NCBI GenBank assembly: GCA_937125135.1
Contig: CAKZLD010000171.1
Span: forward strand, 1-35,877
DNA from: an uncultured Ignavibacterium sp.
Lineage (GTDB): Bacteria > Bacteroidota > Ignavibacteria > Ignavibacteriales > Ignavibacteriaceae
Length of the DNA: 35,877 nt
Direction of reading: 5' to 3'
Position 1 is the stretch's first letter. Each line of letters begins with the position of its first letter. The position numbers and the translations under genes are program-made. A model generated the notes under the pieces. That model worked only from the letters and a program-made list of their open reading frames with translations. It made no database searches and was not told the origin of the DNA. This document shows positions 19,952-28,478 of the stretch, piece by piece.

Positions 19952-21610
19952 ATGGATATAATTATGCCAAAAATGGGCGAAAGTGTAAACGAAGGAACCA
20001 TTATCAAGTGGCATAAAAAAGTTGGGGATTTTGTTAAAAGAGATGAAATAATCTTTGAAATCAGCACTGATAAAGTTGATACTGAAATACCATCTCCTTC
20101 CGATGGAGTAATTACTGAAATTTTAGTTCAGGAAGGGCAAACTGTTGAAGTAGGAACAGTTGTAGCAAAAATTGAATCTGATTATCAGGAGAAAACTGAA
20201 TCAACAGAGCAGGAAAAAATTGAAGAGCAGATTGAAATTAAACATGAAATCATTCCATCGCAGCAGATAGAACAACAATCAATCATTGAAATTACTATGC
20301 CTAAAATGGGCGAATCTGTAATGGAAGGAACTATTATCAAGTGGCATAAAAAGGTTGGCGATTTTGTAAAAAAGGATGAAACAATTTTTGAAATTAGTAC
20401 TGATAAAGTGGATACAGAAATTCCTTCACCACAGGATGGATATTTAATTGAGATTTTAGTTGAAGAGCAGAAAACAGTTGAAGTTGGAACTGTCGTTGCA
20501 AAACTTTCTTCAAAATCAGTTGAACAAATTTCTCAAACAAAAGTTGTTGAGATAGTTGAGAAAGAACAAGCTCCTGTTGTTCAGCAAGAACCTGTTTCTA
20601 TGCACGATAATTTCAACAGAGTTGCCGATTTATCTTCTGATACAAAAAGTAAGAGTTCGAGATTTTATTCACCGTTAGTTTTAAGTATAGCTGAGAAAGA
20701 GAATATTTCTCTTAATGAGCTTGAATCAATTCAAGGATCTGGCTTAGAAGGAAGAGTTACTAAAAAAGATGTATTAGCATATCTCGAAGTAAGAAAATCG
20801 TCAACTCGAAAAGCTACTCAGGAAATTAAATTGAAACCTGCTGAAGAGAAAAAAGTTGTTCAGAGTTATGATAATCAAACCACATCAAAAATAATTTCTG
20901 GCGTAGATTATCAATCTATTCCTATGGATAATATCAGAACCAAAATAATGGAGCATATGGTTCACAGCAGAGACACTTCAGTTCATGTTACAGGAATGAT
21001 TGAAGTTGATGTTACAAGAATTCATAATTTCATCAATTCAAAAAAAGATTATTTCTTACAAAAAGAAAATGTAAAGTTGACTTATATGGCTTTCATCTCT
21101 GATGCGGTTGTAAAAGCTCTGAAAAAATATCCACTGGTAAATTCTTCAATTGATGGAAATACTATAATTCAAAAAAGAACTATCAATCTTGGAATTGCAG
21201 TTGCAGTCGAACCTACTGGTTTGATAGTTCCTAATATTAAAAATGCTGGTGATAAAAATCTGATTGGACTTGCAAGAGCAATTCAGGATTTAGCAACCCG
21301 CTCAAGAACTAAAAAATTAACTCCTGATGATATTTCTTTCGGAACTTTCACTATAACTAATTATGGCGTTTTTGGTACTGTATGGGGAACACCAATCATT
21401 AATCAACCAGAAGTTGCAATATTAGGTGTTGGAGCTGTAAGAAAAATTCCGGTTGTAATTGAAGTTGATGGTACGGATACCATTGCAATCAGAAATATCA
21501 TGGCTTTAACTCTTTCACACGATCATCGTTTGATTGATGGAATGTTAGGTGGATTATTCCTGAAAGAGATAAAAGAAAACTTAGAGAATTTTGATTTTAA
21601 TACTATTTAA
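19952..21610 (+). CDS. 2-oxoacid dehydrogenase E2 acyltransferase with two lipoyl domains
   Basis: 552 aa; two lipoyl domains (each with FEISTDKVDTEIPSP), a peripheral subunit-binding domain (SPLVLSIAEKENISLNELESIQGSGLEGRVTKKDVLAYL) and a catalytic domain ending LTLSHDHRLIDGMLGGLFLKEIKENLEN. Confidence 0.95.
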   Translation: MDIIMPKMGESVNEGTIIKWHKKVGDFVKRDEIIFEISTDKVDTEIPSPSDGVITEILVQEGQTVEVGTVVAKIESDYQEKTESTEQEKIEEQIEIKHEIIPSQQIEQQSIIEITMPKMGESVMEGTIIKWHKKVGDFVKKDETIFEISTDKVDTEIPSPQDGYLIEILVEEQKTVEVGTVVAKLSSKSVEQISQTKVVEIVEKEQAPVVQQEPVSMHDNFNRVADLSSDTKSKSSRFYSPLVLSIAEKENISLNELESIQGSGLEGRVTKKDVLAYLEVRKSSTRKATQEIKLKPAEEKKVVQSYDNQTTSKIISGVDYQSIPMDNIRTKIMEHMVHSRDTSVHVTGMIEVDVTRIHNFINSKKDYFLQKENVKLTYMAFISDAVVKALKKYPLVNSSIDGNTIIQKRTINLGIAVAVEPTGLIVPNIKNAGDKNLIGLARAIQDLATRSRTKKLTPDDISFGTFTITNYGVFGTVWGTPIINQPEVAILGVGAVRKIPVVIEVDGTDTIAIRNIMALTLSHDHRLIDGMLGGLFLKEIKENLENFDFNTI

Positions 21611-21621
21611 TTTTGAATGTA

Positions 21622-22539
21622 ATGAGAACTATAAATAAACATCAAAGAGCTTTCAAAGAAGAAGTTGAATCAAAAAAAGAAAGTATTGGTAAAAGGCCAG
21701 ATTGGTTAAAAGTTAAATTACCAACTGGAGATAATTATCTCGACTTAAAAAATTTATTGCGTCGTCAGAAACTAAATACAGTTTGCGAAGAAGCTAAATG
21801 TCCGAATATTGCTGAATGCTGGAATCATCGCTCTGCTACTTTTATGATTCTTGGTGATACTTGCACAAGAAGCTGTGGATTTTGCAATATTAAAGTTGGT
21901 ATTCCAAATGAACTTGATCTTGATGAACCTAAAAGAGTTCTTGAATCAGTTATCGAACTGAATTTAAGACACGTTGTTATTACTTCCGTAAACAGAGACG
22001 AATTAAAAGACGGCGGTGCATTTGTTTTCAAAGAGTGTGTCAGACTTATCAGAGAATTCAAAAATGATTGTACTGTTGAAATATTAATTCCAGATTTTAA
22101 AGGAGAAGAGCACGCCTTCGAAATAATCATGCAAAGTCCTCCTGATATATTGAATCATAATCTCGAAACAGTTCCGAGACTTTATCACGCTGTAAGACCT
22201 CAGGCTAAATATGATAGAAGTCTAAATTTGATTAAATGGTTCAAGAATAGAGGATTAAAAACCAAAAGCGGAATTATGGTTGGTATTGGGGAGACAAAAG
22301 AAGAAGTTATTGATTTGATGAAAGATCTGGTTGAACACGGTTGTGATATTTTAACAATTGGACAGTATCTTCAACCAACAAAAAATCATCTTCCTGTTGA
22401 TCGATTTGTAACTCCAGAAGAGTTTAGTTTCTACAAGGAAGAGGGATTAAAAATGGGTTTCAAAATTGTTGAATCATCTCCATTGGTCAGGAGTTCATAT
22501 AGAGCAGATCAACACGCAAGAGCAATATTTGAGAAATAA
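21622..22539 (+). CDS. lipA: Lipoyl synthase (radical SAM)
   Basis: CEEAKCPNIAECW and radical-SAM CTRSCGFCNIKVG clusters; C-terminal PLVRSSYRADQHA. ATG 21622 is an alternative to the track's TTG 21613. Confidence 0.97.
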   Translation: MRTINKHQRAFKEEVESKKESIGKRPDWLKVKLPTGDNYLDLKNLLRRQKLNTVCEEAKCPNIAECWNHRSATFMILGDTCTRSCGFCNIKVGIPNELDLDEPKRVLESVIELNLRHVVITSVNRDELKDGGAFVFKECVRLIREFKNDCTVEILIPDFKGEEHAFEIIMQSPPDILNHNLETVPRLYHAVRPQAKYDRSLNLIKWFKNRGLKTKSGIMVGIGETKEEVIDLMKDLVEHGCDILTIGQYLQPTKNHLPVDRFVTPEEFSFYKEEGLKMGFKIVESSPLVRSSYRADQHARAIFEK

Positions 22540-22566
22540 TTTAACCTTTTGATAATATTTAAATTT

Positions 22567-22574
22567 TATATTTG
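22567..22574 (+). promoter_or_regulatory. Candidate -7 box (TATATTTG) upstream of the surface-protein gene cluster
   Basis: Exact TAnnTTTG match 19 bp upstream of the ATG at 22593. No well-spaced -33 TTTG seen. Confidence 0.45.
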
Positions 22575-22592
22575 TAAAAAGATTTTAATAAA

Positions 22593-24668
22593 ATGAAAAA
22601 ACATTTACTCTTAATAATATTATTTATAACATCTTTGTCCATCTATTCACAAGTTCAAAACCCATTTTTCAAAAGATTGGACGACGATAATACCAAATTC
22701 ACCAATGTCGGTAATATAGGATTGACAATCACAAACTTTGGAACTTACGGACACGGATTTGTTCTTTGGCCACGTCAGCCAAGTTGTGAATTTCCTATTG
22801 GTTCTGGAATAGAACATTTATTTGATGGAGGAATTTGGATTGGAGCCTATACTGCAAATGATTCTTTGGGAAGCGGTAAACAGGGACCATTTGTAACCAC
22901 TGCTGCCGTTGATGCTGCATCAGTTTCTGCAAGAGGTGGTGGATTTGAATTCACAAATAAGCCAGGTGCAAAAGTTATTGAATCATCCTCTTTAGTTGAT
23001 TCGAGAGTTTATTCTCCTAATGCAATCTCTCATCAGGATTTTTATATGGAATATTCAGACACTAGCAGAACTCTCTCTGGTGGTGAACCAATTCCAGATC
23101 ATAATCCGATTGGAGTAGTTATCATCAATCGCTCTTACGCATGGAATCTTTCTTTTGCAAATAATTTTGTAATAATGGACTATTGGATTAAAAATGTTTC
23201 GGGCAAATTCTTAGATAGTATCTATGTTGGTTTGTGGACAGATGCAGTAGTTAGAAATACAAATGTTACCTCTCCTCGCTCTGGAGGTACTTTTTACGAT
23301 AAAGGTGGTAATGGATACACAGCTGAATTTAGAGTGGCTTATGAATTTGATGCTATCGGAGATATAGGATTTACTGACAGCTATCTTGGTGTACAATTTC
23401 TCGGTGCATCAGCTCCGTTTGACTCTGTGAATTTTGTTAGCTGGCAATTCAGAAATACAACTGATCCAAATCTTTTTGCTCCACAAGATGATTTTGCTCG
23501 ATACTTAAAATTACAAGGTTTTTTTGGTGGAAATAACAGATTCCCGTACAATATCTCTCCTGCAATTTTAAGAGCTCCGTCGAACCGATCAATTTTAATT
23601 TCTGCAGGACCATTCAGAAAGCTTGCTCCTGGCGACTCAGTTAATGTTGTTTTCGCAATCATTACAGCTAAAAAATTTGGTACTGATCCAGCGGCTTTAG
23701 ATACTTATGAACAAAAAACTAATTTATTTACAAGTGCTGAATGGGCGTTACGTGCTTATTTTGGAGAAGATAGAAACCGAAATGGAATTTTAGATCCAGA
23801 TGAAGACTTAAATGGTGACGGAAAATTAACCAGATATGTATTACCAACTCCTCCTCAAAGCCCAAAAGTGAAAGTGGCAATTGAGAGTCAGAAAGCTACA
23901 ATTTATTGGGATAGAAGAGCTGAAAATTCAATTGATCCGATAACTGGTGAAAAAGATTTTGAAGGTTATAGACTTTATAGAACAATGGCTGGATTTGATC
24001 TAACAACATCTCAAGATCTAAATGTTTCTTTATTAAAAATGGCTGAATTTGATAGTTTAGGAAATAACATTGGACTTAATGCTGGCTTTTCTTTTGTTAG
24101 ATTAGATAGCCCTGTAAAATTTGCTGGCGATACCACTGAATATTGGTACAAATTTGAAGTCTCAAATCTTCTAAATGGTTGGACTTATATATTTTCAGTT
24201 ACAGCTTTCGATAAAGGAGATCAGACTTTCAATCTGGAAAGTTTGGAATCTGGTAAATTGGTGAATGCTACTAAAATAATTCCAGGAACACTTCCAACTT
24301 CTAATCCTGAGGTACAAATCGGAGTTTATCCTAATCCATATTATGCAAATGCAATTTGGGACGGTAATTCCGAACGGCTAAGAAAAATTTATTTTTATAA
24401 TCTTCCAAGAGAATGTGAGATAACTATTTATACTTTATCTGGGGATGTAGTTAAGAGAATTTATCACGATCAATTCAGTAATAGTTCAGATTTGAGATGG
24501 TTTGAAACTTTCTCAAAAGATGGCAAGCAAATTATGTCAGGTGGGGAGCACGCCTGGGATTTAATTACAGACAATGATCAGGCAATTGCAACAGGGTTAT
24601 ATCTATTTTCCGTTAGAGATAGTAACACCGGCGAAATTAAAACAGGAAAATTTTTAATAGTAAAATAA
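22593..24668 (+). CDS. Secreted protein of unknown function with C-terminal T9SS type A-like sorting domain
   Basis: 691 aa; signal peptide, Ca-binding-like loops (DRNRNGILDPDEDLNGDGKL), Fn3-like segment and a C-terminus of Por-secretion type (VYPNPYYANAIW…IYTLSGDVVKRI…GLYLFSVRDSNTGEIKTGKFLIVK). Confidence 0.82.
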   Translation: MKKHLLLIILFITSLSIYSQVQNPFFKRLDDDNTKFTNVGNIGLTITNFGTYGHGFVLWPRQPSCEFPIGSGIEHLFDGGIWIGAYTANDSLGSGKQGPFVTTAAVDAASVSARGGGFEFTNKPGAKVIESSSLVDSRVYSPNAISHQDFYMEYSDTSRTLSGGEPIPDHNPIGVVIINRSYAWNLSFANNFVIMDYWIKNVSGKFLDSIYVGLWTDAVVRNTNVTSPRSGGTFYDKGGNGYTAEFRVAYEFDAIGDIGFTDSYLGVQFLGASAPFDSVNFVSWQFRNTTDPNLFAPQDDFARYLKLQGFFGGNNRFPYNISPAILRAPSNRSILISAGPFRKLAPGDSVNVVFAIITAKKFGTDPAALDTYEQKTNLFTSAEWALRAYFGEDRNRNGILDPDEDLNGDGKLTRYVLPTPPQSPKVKVAIESQKATIYWDRRAENSIDPITGEKDFEGYRLYRTMAGFDLTTSQDLNVSLLKMAEFDSLGNNIGLNAGFSFVRLDSPVKFAGDTTEYWYKFEVSNLLNGWTYIFSVTAFDKGDQTFNLESLESGKLVNATKIIPGTLPTSNPEVQIGVYPNPYYANAIWDGNSERLRKIYFYNLPRECEITIYTLSGDVVKRIYHDQFSNSSDLRWFETFSKDGKQIMSGGEHAWDLITDNDQAIATGLYLFSVRDSNTGEIKTGKFLIVK

Positions 24669-24680
24669 AAAGGAGATACA

Positions 24681-26870
24681 ATGAAAATAAGAATTTCATT
24701 ATTGGTGATTTTTCTTAGTAGTGTGTTAATGTATTCGCAAAATTATCCTCACTACACAATCAGCCAGGTTCAATTTGTCCCTGATAGTTTATTGAGTCAG
24801 GGAATTGAAGCAAGTCCAAGAGTGGGTGATACAATCCAGATTACAGGAGTTGTAATGGTGCCTTCAGTGGTGAATCCAACTTTTGACAGACGTCCGATAA
24901 TGTGGGCTGGTGCAAGATGGCAAACATATCTTAGAGATACTAATTATGCTAATACAACTTGGGCAGGAATAAATGTTATTCAAAATGATACAACCTTTGC
25001 TTCACAAGGTACCTTGATGGATTTATTGGATACAGCTCAGGTGGTTACTATTACAGGTGTAGTTAGCGAATTTGTTACAACAGGACAAACAGGTGGACAA
25101 ACTCAATTAAATGTTTTAACAAATCCTTTAATGCCCATACAATTCTTAGGCAGTAAACCTAATCGTGGTCAGCCGGTTGAGATTACAATTGATCAACTTA
25201 ATTCAGGAAATTTACCCACCGGTAATATTCTTTCAGGTGAAAAATATGAAGGAATGTATGTCATAATCAGAAATGTTATTACTTCGGATCGAAATACATC
25301 AACTTCAGCAAGTGCACCATTTGCAATAAATGATGCTAATGGAAATAAAATGTTTATTCACGATCAATCTGGTTATTTTACAAAAAGAACTCACAAATTA
25401 AGAGAGTGGGATCCGCCTTTGGATGGAACTACAATTCAATATATCAGAGGTGTAATTGGTCAATTTAGTTCTACATCTTCATTACCCACTCGTTATGTGA
25501 TTAGACCAATGTTTCCTGATGATTTGTTGATTGGTCAATCACCTCCGGCAATTTCGAATGTAAGAAGAAACAGAGATACAATTGCTACCAATCAATCCGT
25601 TACTATAACCGCAACTATTGTTGATAATGATCCCGGCGGACAAGTTGCTGAAGCAAAAGTCAGATACAGAGTGAATGGTGGTAATTTGATTGATTTACCG
25701 ATGAGTGCTGGATTAAATAATGTTTGGTCAGCTACAATTCCTGGAGTTAATCTCGATTCAGCTTTAGTCGATTTTTATATCTGGGCAAGAGATAATGACG
25801 GCATGATTTCATTGAATCCAACTGACACTTTAAGAAATAAATATTTTTATCTGGTATTAAATAGACCTTTAAGAATTCAGGACGTTCAGTATAGTCCTTT
25901 CGGAAGCGGATTTAGTGGATACAATAATTATCGAGTTAGAATATCCGGTGTTGTTACAGCTGATACATCCGATTTACAAGGCGATGGCAATCAGATCAGC
26001 AGAAGAGTTCATATGCAGAATGGTGTGGGTCCTTGGAGTGGAATTACAGTAGCTGGGTTAGCAGCAGATCCACTGGTACGTGGTCAGAATATAACAGTAA
26101 GCGGTTTAATAAGAGAAAGCAATAGTAATACAGTAATTGATAGTATTACTTCAATTGTTGTTCACTCTTCTAATAATCCATTGCCTAACTTCGCTACTTT
26201 GTCAACTTCAGATATTTCTACTTTACCAAATGGAACCGTTTCAGCAGAACAGTGGGAATCTGTTTTAATTAAATATCTGAACGTTCGTGTAACAAATGAA
26301 AATGCAGACGGACAACCAGGACCTAATGGAGGTGGAAATAGTAATTTTGGAGAGATACTTGTTGCAGACAACTCAAATGCAAATACCAGAGTTGAATTGC
26401 AGGAAGGAAATCATCCTTATCACAATTTATGGGCTGCCAACCTTGATTCAATCCCCGGTAATATCAGACTTAGATTGAACAATACTTTTACTGAGTTACG
26501 AGGTATATTGTTCTTTTCATTTAGTAATTATAAACTTGTTCCAAGAAAAGTTGATGACTTTGTCGGTTACTCCAATTATGCAGATGATGATTTAAAATAT
26601 TTAGCAGATGATTATAAATTATCACAAAATTATCCAAATCCATTTAATCCGATTACTACTATCGAATATAGTATTCCGTTCGAGGGTTTTGTTGAAATAA
26701 AAGTTTTTGACATTCTCGGAAGAGAAGTTAAAAATTTGGTTAATATGAATCAGACAGCAGGGAATTACAAAGTTATTTTTGATGCTTCATCAATGCCTTC
26801 AGGTGTATATCTCTATCAAATAAAGGTAAATGATTATCAGGCAACTAAAAAAATGGTGTTGATGAAATAA
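24681..26870 (+). CDS. Secreted protein with several OB-like regions and a T9SS type A sorting domain
   Basis: 729 aa; repeated blocks of the form DTIQITGVV… / VTITGVVSEF… / VRISGVVTAD… / ITVSGLIRES… and C-terminal LSQNYPNPFNPITTIEYSIP…GVYLYQIKVNDYQATKKMVLMK. Confidence 0.83.
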   Translation: MKIRISLLVIFLSSVLMYSQNYPHYTISQVQFVPDSLLSQGIEASPRVGDTIQITGVVMVPSVVNPTFDRRPIMWAGARWQTYLRDTNYANTTWAGINVIQNDTTFASQGTLMDLLDTAQVVTITGVVSEFVTTGQTGGQTQLNVLTNPLMPIQFLGSKPNRGQPVEITIDQLNSGNLPTGNILSGEKYEGMYVIIRNVITSDRNTSTSASAPFAINDANGNKMFIHDQSGYFTKRTHKLREWDPPLDGTTIQYIRGVIGQFSSTSSLPTRYVIRPMFPDDLLIGQSPPAISNVRRNRDTIATNQSVTITATIVDNDPGGQVAEAKVRYRVNGGNLIDLPMSAGLNNVWSATIPGVNLDSALVDFYIWARDNDGMISLNPTDTLRNKYFYLVLNRPLRIQDVQYSPFGSGFSGYNNYRVRISGVVTADTSDLQGDGNQISRRVHMQNGVGPWSGITVAGLAADPLVRGQNITVSGLIRESNSNTVIDSITSIVVHSSNNPLPNFATLSTSDISTLPNGTVSAEQWESVLIKYLNVRVTNENADGQPGPNGGGNSNFGEILVADNSNANTRVELQEGNHPYHNLWAANLDSIPGNIRLRLNNTFTELRGILFFSFSNYKLVPRKVDDFVGYSNYADDDLKYLADDYKLSQNYPNPFNPITTIEYSIPFEGFVEIKVFDILGREVKNLVNMNQTAGNYKVIFDASSMPSGVYLYQIKVNDYQATKKMVLMK

Positions 26871-26894
26871 CCTTAAGAAAATAAAATCTGAATA

Positions 26895-28478
26895 ATGAAA
26901 AGAATATTTTTAACCATAACAGGAGCTTTGATAATTTTATTTATCAGTTCCTGTTATGAAGATTTATCGAATAATCCAATTGCAAATAAGCCGCCTAAAA
27001 CTTATATATCTGTTTTTGCTGACAGTACAATAAGCCAACAGCAAAGCAGTGTGAGACTTCATTGGTGGGGTGATGATCCCGATGGATTAGTAATTGGATA
27101 TTTTATTTCAATTGATGGAATAAATTGGAAGTTTACTACTAAAAACGATTCACTTCTTTCTTTCACTATTTTAGGAACTGATACATCATATCTTTTCAGG
27201 GTTGCAGCAGTAGATAATTCCGGAAATGGTAAATATGATGCACAAATAATTTCAGGGTCAATAAACTTCGGCTCTGAACCATTTACTGATTTAAATAAAA
27301 ACAAAAAATGGGATGAAGGCGAACCATTTATTGATTGCGGTGCAATTGATCCTAATCCTGCTACTTTGAAGCTTCCTCTGAAAAATTCTCCTCCAGTTAT
27401 AAAATTTTTAGTTGACAGTAAGAATAATACAATTCTGATTCCGGATACAACATTTACAGTTGCATCATTTGGATGGACTATTTCTGATCTTGATGGAGAT
27501 AATACTATCCGCAGAGTATTTATTGCACTGAATGATACGACCGAAAAAGTTGAACTCCCTCCAAATACCAGATTTATTACTCTGAAAGCTGGAGGACCAT
27601 TTAATTCGGATATCGTGGAATGTGATATTTATTTAGGCACATCGATTAACGTTCCTTTTCCTGTTAAACTAAAAGGAATGCGATTAAATCAGTTAAACAG
27701 ATTCTATGTTTATTGCGAAGACATAGCTGGTTCAAAAAGTCAGCTTATTTCAATGCCAGCTGAAGGAAGCGATAAGAAATGGTTTGTTAAAAAACCAAAG
27801 GGTGACATATTAATCATTGATGATTATGGCATCAATGATAACACTGCTTCTTTTTATTATCGAATGATGGATAGTTTGAATTTGTCAAATAGATATGATG
27901 TCTGGGATATCAAATTAGGAAAAACTACAAATACTCCACCTTTACTGTTACCTAGATTGTTATCACCTCAGTTTTTGGAAACATTAAGTTTATTCAAAGT
28001 TATTATTTGGTACACCGATAATGATCCTACTTTAGAGCCTGCTCAAATAGCGATAAGAAATTATACAATTTCTGGCGGTAAAGTTTTATTTTCAATGATG
28101 TTTCCGCAGTTGTTTGATCCGAGAGGATTAAGTGATTTTCTACCGATTGACAGTTTAAGTCCTGCTCCAATCAGTGTGATTCCGAGGAATACGAAAGTTA
28201 ATCCGATCGGAGAAGGTTTGATTTTGAATTATCCACAGTTATCAATTGATGATGGAAATGTTCCAGTAGCCAGAATTCGAACTTATTATCCAAATCCAGT
28301 TACTGCAAAAAATTTATACAATTTGGATTTACCTGGTCAGCCAATTATTTCGTTTAAAACATCTGACTCTAGAATTATTTTTCTCGGTTTACCATTAAGC
28401 AGAGTAAATGGAAGCCCGTTTAATGCAAAAGCATTTTTAGATAAAGTATTATTTCAAGAGTTTGGAGTAACAAGATGA
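26895..28478 (+). CDS. Putative lipoprotein with Fn3-like N-terminal region and GATase-like C-terminal region
   Basis: 527 aa; lipobox-like LFISSC, LHWWGDDPDGLVIGYFISIDG (Fn3-like), and C-terminal DILIIDDYG … FKVIIWYTDND … YTISGGKVLFSMMFPQ … FLDKVLFQEFG. Confidence 0.65.
   Translation: MKRIFLTITGALIILFISSCYEDLSNNPIANKPPKTYISVFADSTISQQQSSVRLHWWGDDPDGLVIGYFISIDGINWKFTTKNDSLLSFTILGTDTSYLFRVAAVDNSGNGKYDAQIISGSINFGSEPFTDLNKNKKWDEGEPFIDCGAIDPNPATLKLPLKNSPPVIKFLVDSKNNTILIPDTTFTVASFGWTISDLDGDNTIRRVFIALNDTTEKVELPPNTRFITLKAGGPFNSDIVECDIYLGTSINVPFPVKLKGMRLNQLNRFYVYCEDIAGSKSQLISMPAEGSDKKWFVKKPKGDILIIDDYGINDNTASFYYRMMDSLNLSNRYDVWDIKLGKTTNTPPLLLPRLLSPQFLETLSLFKVIIWYTDNDPTLEPAQIAIRNYTISGGKVLFSMMFPQLFDPRGLSDFLPIDSLSPAPISVIPRNTKVNPIGEGLILNYPQLSIDDGNVPVARIRTYYPNPVTAKNLYNLDLPGQPIISFKTSDSRIIFLGLPLSRVNGSPFNAKAFLDKVLFQEFGVTR

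Noticed and set aside
21825-22130. 101-aa minus-strand ORF
   Set aside because: Antisense to the lipA radical-SAM core; no recognisable domain.
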